From Pseudomonadota bacterium (GTDB lineage: Bacteria > Pseudomonadota > Alphaproteobacteria > Rhizobiales > Xanthobacteraceae), in NCBI GenBank assembly GCA_023390955.1, contig JAEWBW010000509.1:1-10818 (forward strand): a DNA stretch of 10,818 nucleotides. The letters run 5' to 3'. The notes beneath the pieces were generated by a model. It had not been told where the DNA came from, did not search any database, and saw only the letters and a list, made by a program, of their open reading frames with translations. This document shows, in pieces, positions 6,317 to 10,818 of the stretch (within the stretch, counting starts at the first letter, position 1; every line of letters begins with the position of its first letter). Position numbers and translations under genes: made by a program.

Positions 6317-6994
6317 CTAGGCAATCTTCCTGATCCACCCCGCCAGCGAATCGAGCACTTCATCCAGCGCTTCCTCATTGTTGCGGCCGCTCTTCTTCAA
6401 GACGGCAAAGGAATGATCGCCGCCCTCGATCTTGTGCAGCATGGTCTTCGTGCCGAGCTTCGCGATCACGGGTTCAAGGAGGCTGAGCTCAGCGAGCTTG
6501 TCCCGCGTGCCCTGCAGGAACAGCATGGGGATGTCGATATCCGACAGATGCGCCGCGCGCTCGACCGACGGCTTGCCGTCGGCGTGCAGGGGAAAGCCGA
6601 GAAAGGCGAGCGCGACCACGCCAGGCAGCGGCGCTTTTGCCTGCGCCTGCGAGGTCATGCGTCCGCCGAAGGATTTTCCGCCGGCGATCAATGGCAAGCC
6701 GGGACAGAGCCGCGCCGCCTCCGCCACCGCAGCCCGCACCGCGACATGGGCAACCGCCGGACTATCGGGGCGGCCCTGCTTGTTTTCCATGTAGGGGAAC
6801 TGATAGCGCAGCGTCGCGATGTCCCGCTCGGCAAGGCCAGCTGCGACCTTCTCCATGAACGCATGCCGCATGCCCGCGCCCGCGCCGTGCGCCAGGATGT
6901 AGCAGGCGGATGGCGTGGACGGTGACGTCAGCAGCGCGGAGACGCTGCCTGCGCCTTCGACATCCAGCTTGAGCTCTTTGGTCTTGATCGCCAC
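6317..6994 (-). CDS. Alpha/beta hydrolase, dienelactone-hydrolase-like / KANL3-Tex30-like
   Basis: This is a predicted cytoplasmic serine hydrolase of 225 residues when read from the GTG at 6994. An oxyanion loop 'HGAGAGMRH' is at 36-44. The nucleophile elbow is 'GKSFGGR' with Ser108, the acid is probably Asp165 in 'GTRDKL', and the base is His194 in 'GGDHSF', giving a complete triad in the expected order. The overall pattern matches the small bacterial relatives of the KANL3/Tex30 hydrolases, whose substrates are mostly unknown. The start is uncertain. GTG 6994 gives a conventional beginning ('AIKTKELKLD') but has no clear Shine-Dalgarno. An in-frame ATG at 7102 would add 36 residues unlike the family and leave only 17 bases to the divergent acyl-CoA dehydrogenase. 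I prefer the GTG. A 12-bp perfect palindrome (6997-7008) lies two bases upstream of it. Confidence 0.83.
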   Translation of the reverse strand: MAIKTKELKLDVEGAGSVSALLTSPSTPSACYILAHGAGAGMRHAFMEKVAAGLAERDIATLRYQFPYMENKQGRPDSPAVAHVAVRAAVAEAARLCPGLPLIAGGKSFGGRMTSQAQAKAPLPGVVALAFLGFPLHADGKPSVERAAHLSDIDIPMLFLQGTRDKLAELSLLEPVIAKLGTKTMLHKIEGGDHSFAVLKKSGRNNEEALDEVLDSLAGWIRKIA

Positions 6995-6996
6995 GG

Positions 6997-7008
6997 TCGG
7001 ACGTCCGA
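6997..7008. promoter_or_regulatory. 12-bp perfect palindrome just upstream of the hydrolase start
   Basis: TCGGACGTCCGA is fully self-complementary and ends two bases before the preferred GTG start of the hydrolase, within the divergent gap to the acyl-CoA dehydrogenase. It could be a small operator, but a palindrome of this length in GC-rich DNA can arise by chance. Confidence 0.2.
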
Positions 7009-7039
7009 AAAAGAGTTGAAATCCCTCTGCCTGATTAGC

Positions 7040-7069
7040 TTCGCCAAGGCAGCCTGAAAACACAATAAT
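7040..7069 (+). promoter_or_regulatory. Possible promoter for the acyl-CoA dehydrogenase
   Basis: AATAAT (7064-7069) matches five of six -10 consensus positions and lies in a locally AT-rich patch. TTCGCC (7040-7045) is a poor -35, 18 bases upstream. Transcription would start near 7076, leaving a leader of about 44 bases. Only the -10 is persuasive. Confidence 0.3.
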
Positions 7070-7119
7070 TGCCGCCTGTCCCTCGCTTAACCAGAGTGGC
7101 ATCACGATACGAGGTTTCC

Positions 7120-8265
7120 ATGCCCTACCGTTCCTCCTGGATGACCGACGACCTCGAAATCTTCCGCGACCAGTTCCGGAAGTTTCTAGCCAAGGACCTG
7201 GCGCCGCACGCCGAAAAATGGCGCGAGCAGAAGATGGTCGATCGGTCCGCCTGGCGCGGGCTCGGCGAGATGGGGGCGCTGCTGCCGAGCGTGCCGGAAG
7301 AATATGGCGGGCTGGGCGCGACTTTCGCCTATGACGCCGCGGTGCTGGAGGACATCGAAAGCACGGTGCCGGAGGTGACGACCGGCGTCTCCGTGCACAG
7401 CGCCATCGTCGCCCACTACATCCTCAATTACGGCTCGGAAGAGCAGAAGAAGCGCTGGCTGCCGAAGATGGCGTCGGGCGAGATGGTCGGCGCCATCGCC
7501 ATGACCGAGCCCGGCACCGGCTCGGACCTGCAGAGCGTCAAGACCACCGCAAAGAAGCAGGGCAATTCCTACGTCATCAACGGCCAGAAGACCTTCATCA
7601 CCAACGGCCAGGCCGCCGACCTCGTCGTCGTGGTTGCACGCACGGGCGACGTCGGCGCAAAGGGGCTCTCACTGATCGTGGTCGAGACCGCGGGCACCGA
7701 GGGTTATCGCCGCGGCCGCAACCTCGACAAGATCGGCCTGCACGCCTCCGACACGTCCGAGCTTTTCTTCGACAACGTCACGGTCCCTCCGGAAAACCTG
7801 CTCGGCAAGGAGGAGGGCCAGGGCTTCGTCCAGCTGATGCAGCAACTGCCGCAGGAGCGGCTGGCGCTCGCCGTCAGCGCGGTCGCCTCCATGGAGCGCG
7901 CGGTGAAGATCACCGCCGAGTACACCAAGGAGCGGAAAGCCTTCGGCAAGCCACTGATGGATTTCCAGAACACGGCGTTCACGCTCGCCGAGCGCAAGAC
8001 CGAAGCCATGATCGCGCGCGTCTTCGTCGACTGGTGCGTCGAGCGTCTGGTCGCCAAGGACCTCGACACCGTCACGGCGTCGATGGCAAAATACTGGTGC
8101 TCGGAGAAACAGGTCGAGACCGCCGACGAATGTCTCCAGCTGTTCGGCGGCTACGGCTACATGCAGGAATATCCGATCTCGCGCATGTTCATCGATTCCC
8201 GCATCCAGAAGATCTATGGCGGGACCAACGAGATCATGAAGCTGCTGATCGCAAGGTCGCTGTAG
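7120..8265 (+). CDS. Acyl-CoA dehydrogenase, long-chain (LCAD/ACADL)-like
   Basis: This FAD enzyme introduces the alpha-beta double bond of an acyl-CoA and passes electrons to electron-transfer flavoprotein. It has 381 residues with the three usual domains: a helical N-terminus, a beta domain with 'AMTEPGTGSDLQ' (127-138), and a C-terminal helical domain with 'RKAFGKPL' (272-279) and 'QLFGGYGYMQEYPI' (340-353). Medium- and short-chain enzymes have their catalytic glutamate in a 'YEGT' motif; here that position is Gly367 in 'IYGGTNEIM'. Instead Glu246 in 'LPQERLALA' sits where long-chain and isovaleryl enzymes carry theirs. Several blocks ('LPQERL', 'TASMAKYW', 'YGGTNEIMK') closely match mammalian LCAD as I remember it. 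The ATG at 7120 has GAGG five bases upstream; the next Met (7141) lacks a ribosome site. Chain-length preference is inferred. It is the only + strand gene here and is not in an operon. Confidence 0.94.
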   Translation: MPYRSSWMTDDLEIFRDQFRKFLAKDLAPHAEKWREQKMVDRSAWRGLGEMGALLPSVPEEYGGLGATFAYDAAVLEDIESTVPEVTTGVSVHSAIVAHYILNYGSEEQKKRWLPKMASGEMVGAIAMTEPGTGSDLQSVKTTAKKQGNSYVINGQKTFITNGQAADLVVVVARTGDVGAKGLSLIVVETAGTEGYRRGRNLDKIGLHASDTSELFFDNVTVPPENLLGKEEGQGFVQLMQQLPQERLALAVSAVASMERAVKITAEYTKERKAFGKPLMDFQNTAFTLAERKTEAMIARVFVDWCVERLVAKDLDTVTASMAKYWCSEKQVETADECLQLFGGYGYMQEYPISRMFIDSRIQKIYGGTNEIMKLLIARSL

Positions 8266-8283
8266 GGCGCAAAGCGCACGGCC

Positions 8284-8307
8284 GGCGCGGAGCAATCGCC
8301 CCGCGCC
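8284..8307. terminator. GC-rich hairpin between convergent genes, possible bidirectional terminator
   Basis: GGCGCGG (8284-8290) pairs with CCGCGCC (8301-8307). After one mismatch, an inner GC/GC pair encloses an AATC loop. It lies in the 58-base gap between the convergent acyl-CoA dehydrogenase and aldehyde dehydrogenase stops. There is no T tract on either side, so it may be a weak or Rho-assisted end, or only chance GC pairing. Confidence 0.35.
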
Positions 8308-8323
8308 CGCCGCCGTCATGACG

Positions 8324-9814
8324 TCAGGCCAGATACCATTGCGGCGGCAGGTCGTAGGCCATCGTGACGGACTTCAGGTGAGAATAGAGATTGAGCGTAT
8401 CGCGGCAGTACTCCCGTCCGATACCGCTCTCCTTGTAGCCGCCGAACGGCGTGCCATCGACCAGGTTGAAATACTGGTTGATCCAGACCGATCCGGCCTC
8501 CAGCCGTTCCGCCGTCTTCATCGCATGACCCAGATTGGACGTGTAGATGCCGGAGGCGAGGCCATAGCGCACGTCGTTGGCCTCCTCGATCATGGCTTCG
8601 TAGTCCTTCCAGCGAATGACCGAGATCACGGGTCCGAATATCTCCTCCTGCGCAATGCGCATACTGTTCTTCGCCTCGAAGACCGTCGGCTGGATGAAAT
8701 AGCCATGCTCGTTACCGGGGATGGTTGCACGGCCGCCACCGGTGACGAGGTTTGCGCCTTCCTTCTTGCCGATATCGATGTAGTTGAGAACCTTCTCGCC
8801 TTGCGTCTTCGAGATCAGGCAGCTCAGCTTTGTGCCGTCCTCAATAGGTGAACCGACCTTCACGCGCGCGAAGCCGGCAGTCAGCTTGTCCATGAACGCG
8901 TTGTAGATGTCGTCGTGAACGAACAGGCGCGTGCCGGCGAGGCAGGACTGGCCGTTGCAGTAGGTCCCCGCGAACGCCGCATTGTCCACGACGGCGTCGA
9001 GGTTCTCGACGTCGGGGAATACGATGTTGGGGCTTTTGCCACCGAGTTCGAGCGACACCGGCACCAGCCGCTGCGCGCCGGCGGTCGAGACGATCCGGCC
9101 GACCTCGCTGCTGCCGGTAAAGGCGAGCTTTGCAACACCGCGATGTGCCGTCAGTGCGGCACCGGCCTCTTCGCCGAAGCCAGGCACCACATTGACGACG
9201 CCGGGCGGGAAGATCTTTGCAATGTGCTTGCAAAGCTCCAACGTCGAGAGCGAGGCATTCTCGTCCGGCTTGAGGACGACGGTGTTGCCCGCAGCAAGCG
9301 CCGGCGCCAGCTTGAAAGCGGCCATGATGGCCGGCACGTTCCACGGGATGATCTGGCCGCAGACGCCGATCGGCTGACGCCGCGCGACGAAATAGCCACC
9401 TGGAATCGGCTTGCCGAAGTCCTCGAAGCTGATAATGGCGGCCGCGAAGAAGCGGTACTGCCCGATTGCAAAGCGATGATCCAGGGTCGTCTCGAACAGG
9501 GTTCGTCCGATATCGAGGGCGTCGATCATCGCCAGCCGGGGCAGGTCCGCCTCGACGGCATCGGCGAGCTTGTAGAGCAGCTGCGAGCGCTGCTCGTACG
9601 TCGTCTTCGACCATGATTTAAAAGCTACCTGCGCCGCCTTCACGGCAAGATCGATCTCGGTGGCGCCGCAGCGCGCGATATCCGAGAGATGCTGCCCCGT
9701 TGCCGGATTGACCGCCGGGAAGGTGCTGCCGCCGACGGCGAGATAATCGCCGCCGATGAATGCGCCGTAGGATTTTTCGATGCCTGCGGAGGGAATGCCT
9801 GCGTGGATATTCAT
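8324..9814 (-). CDS. NAD(P)-dependent aldehyde dehydrogenase
   Basis: This cytoplasmic enzyme oxidises an aldehyde to the carboxylic acid. At 496 residues it has the normal ALDH-superfamily length. The active site is complete: Asn159 in 'PWNVP', Lys182 in 'LKPDE', the coenzyme-loop 'FTGSSEVG' (232-239), general-base Glu256 in 'LELGGKSPN', nucleophile Cys291 in 'NGQSCLAGTR', and Glu391 in 'EEIFGPV'. The fold resembles betaine-aldehyde and broad-range ALDHs, but the residues around the cysteine ('QSCLAG') do not identify a substrate. The ATG at 9814 has GGAAG five bases upstream. The gene follows the GMC dehydrogenase by 28 bases in the same direction, so the two are probably cotranscribed and this enzyme would take the aldehyde made by its neighbour. 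A choline-to-betaine role is possible, but no betC, betI or transporter gene is visible, so I leave the substrate open. Confidence 0.94.
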   Translation of the reverse strand: MNIHAGIPSAGIEKSYGAFIGGDYLAVGGSTFPAVNPATGQHLSDIARCGATEIDLAVKAAQVAFKSWSKTTYEQRSQLLYKLADAVEADLPRLAMIDALDIGRTLFETTLDHRFAIGQYRFFAAAIISFEDFGKPIPGGYFVARRQPIGVCGQIIPWNVPAIMAAFKLAPALAAGNTVVLKPDENASLSTLELCKHIAKIFPPGVVNVVPGFGEEAGAALTAHRGVAKLAFTGSSEVGRIVSTAGAQRLVPVSLELGGKSPNIVFPDVENLDAVVDNAAFAGTYCNGQSCLAGTRLFVHDDIYNAFMDKLTAGFARVKVGSPIEDGTKLSCLISKTQGEKVLNYIDIGKKEGANLVTGGGRATIPGNEHGYFIQPTVFEAKNSMRIAQEEIFGPVISVIRWKDYEAMIEEANDVRYGLASGIYTSNLGHAMKTAERLEAGSVWINQYFNLVDGTPFGGYKESGIGREYCRDTLNLYSHLKSVTMAYDLPPQWYLA

Positions 9815-9842
9815 GTCATCTTCCGTTCTGTGCTGATTGTGA

Positions 9843-10818
9843 TCAGGCGGTCGCGAGGATCTCGGCCATCCGCTCGCCGATGATGACGCAGGGCGCCATG
9901 GTATTGCCCGTCGTGACGTCGGGCATGATCGACCCGTCGGCGATGCGCAGATTCTCGAGGCCGCGAACCTTCAGGTTGTTGTCGACGACAGACATGTCGT
10001 CGTGACCCATCTTGCAGGTGCAGGTCGCGTGGAAGTAGGACACAGCGCCGTTGCGTACGAAGGCCTCGAGGTCGGCGCCCTTCAGCGGTCCAGGCACGGC
10101 CTCGCGCTTGACGAAGGGTTTCATGACCGCCGAATTGCCGAGCTCCCGCACCAGCTCGATACCGCGGATCAGTACATCGACGTCGGACTTCTCCTGCAGC
10201 GAGTTGGCGAACACCGCGATCTTGTCGTCGGGCTTGTTCGAGCGGAGCTTGAGATAGCCGCGACTCTTTGGCCGCACGATGCCCGGCGCGATCGACCAGC
10301 AGGAGGCCGCCGGCTTGAACTGCGGTCCGGTCACCTCGCTGACATAGGGGATCTCGATCAGGAACGGCTGGAGATCGGGCGTTGGAATGCTCGAATTGCT
10401 CTTCCAGAAGAAGGTGGCCTCGGCCGAGTTATTGCGTGCGGGCAAAGCCTCGTTGGGCTCCCAGACGCAGCCGCCGATCATGGTGTGATCCTGGAAGTTC
10501 TGGCCGACGCCGGGGAGGTGATGGACCACATCGATGCCGACGCGCTTGAGCTCGGCCTGATCGCCGATGCCCGACAGCATCAGGACGTGCGGCGTCTGGA
10601 TCGCACCCATCGAGAGGATGACCTCCCGGCTTGCATCGATCTTGCGCGTGCTGCCGTTCCAGGTGAATTCGACCCCGGTAGCCTTCTTGCCCGAGAGCAC
10701 GACCCGCCGCACCTGCGCGCCGGTCAGCACCGTCAGATTCGGCTGCCCCATCACCGGATGGAGATAGCTGGTCGGGATGTTGACGCGCCGACCGACGCGG
10801 ATGCGCAGATTCGCGATG
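9843..10818 (-). CDS. GMC-family FAD-dependent alcohol/choline-type dehydrogenase (5' end outside window)
   Basis: This flavoenzyme oxidises an alcohol to an aldehyde. The window holds the last 324 residues; GMC enzymes are typically 530-560, so about 200 N-terminal residues, including the FAD Rossmann motif, lie beyond the right edge. The frame stays open to the edge, and its first visible residues ('RRVNIPTSYLHPV') fit the pre-substrate-domain region, so internal starts near 10754 are not the real start. The GMC signature 'GAIQTPHVLMLSGIG' is encoded at 10563-10607. The catalytic histidine is encoded at 10029-10031 in 'YFHATCTCKMG' and the partner Asn at 9903-9905 in 'TTGNTMAP'. Most relatives have 'HPxGTCxMG' around the histidine; the 'ATC' here is unusual. 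The stop is 28 bases from the downstream aldehyde dehydrogenase start, implying a two-step oxidation. Similar pairs serve choline, polyethylene glycol and other alcohols. Confidence 0.92.
   Translation of the reverse strand, partial: IANLRIRVGRRVNIPTSYLHPVMGQPNLTVLTGAQVRRVVLSGKKATGVEFTWNGSTRKIDASREVILSMGAIQTPHVLMLSGIGDQAELKRVGIDVVHHLPGVGQNFQDHTMIGGCVWEPNEALPARNNSAEATFFWKSNSSIPTPDLQPFLIEIPYVSEVTGPQFKPAASCWSIAPGIVRPKSRGYLKLRSNKPDDKIAVFANSLQEKSDVDVLIRGIELVRELGNSAVMKPFVKREAVPGPLKGADLEAFVRNGAVSYFHATCTCKMGHDDMSVVDNNLKVRGLENLRIADGSIMPDVTTGNTMAPCVIIGERMAEILATA

Noticed and set aside
8319..8326. TGACGTCA palindrome at the aldehyde dehydrogenase stop
   Set aside because: An 8-base palindrome at the 3' ends of two convergent genes is expected by chance and is poorly placed for transcription control.
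8915..9616. A 233-codon + strand frame opposite the aldehyde dehydrogenase
   Set aside because: It is antisense to the ALDH coenzyme and catalytic regions, which are intact; nothing supports a second protein.
9843..10754. GMC dehydrogenase read as a complete 303-residue gene starting at 10754
   Set aside because: The frame continues open with family-like sequence to the window edge and the FAD-binding N-terminus is missing, so this is an internal codon of a longer gene.
8324..10818. Assignment of the GMC and ALDH genes as betA and betB
   Set aside because: No choline-specific residues could be confirmed, and no betI, betC or choline transporter is in view, so naming them would overreach.

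Overview
This window reads as chromosomal DNA from a high-GC alphaproteobacterium. Codon use is GC-rich, the catabolic paralogues are densely packed, and positions 1457-1569 hold a long palindrome with the 'TCATCCTGAGGTG...CACCTCAGGATGA' arms that I associate from memory with Bradyrhizobium, Rhodopseudomonas and relatives. A Bradyrhizobium-like organism is my best inference. There is no rRNA, tRNA, transposase, CRISPR array or phage gene, and every complete gene appears intact.

Left region (1-3990, all minus strand): a four-gene set in the transcription order FAD-dependent oxidoreductase, periplasmic substrate-binding protein, ABC ATPase, ABC permease (the permease runs off the left edge). 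The three transport genes form a complete importer of the nitrate/sulfonate/taurine (SsuABC/TauABC/NrtABC) class. Its substrate cannot be read from sequence. The 113-bp palindrome lies between the binding-protein gene and the ATPase gene and could set their relative expression.

Middle region (3991-7119): short genes in alternating orientation. A small exported four-cysteine protein (+) converges on a crotonase-family hydratase (-). The hydratase diverges from a ketopantoate-reductase-like oxidoreductase (+), which converges on a dienelactone-hydrolase-like alpha/beta hydrolase (-). The two convergent junctions have only 6 and 3 bases between stop codons.

Right region (7120-10818): an acyl-CoA dehydrogenase of the long-chain type (+) converges on an aldehyde dehydrogenase (-). 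Just upstream of the aldehyde dehydrogenase, in the same direction, is a GMC-family alcohol/choline-type dehydrogenase that runs off the right edge. These last two form a likely operon oxidising an alcohol to an aldehyde and then an acid.

Overall this is ordinary accessory catabolism and uptake (acyl-CoA chemistry, alcohol/aldehyde oxidation, ABC import). I see no clear sign of an undescribed system. The points most worth a second look are the palindrome inside the transporter operon, the link between the oxidoreductase and the importer, the small cysteine protein, and the unusual active-site neighbourhood of the GMC enzyme.
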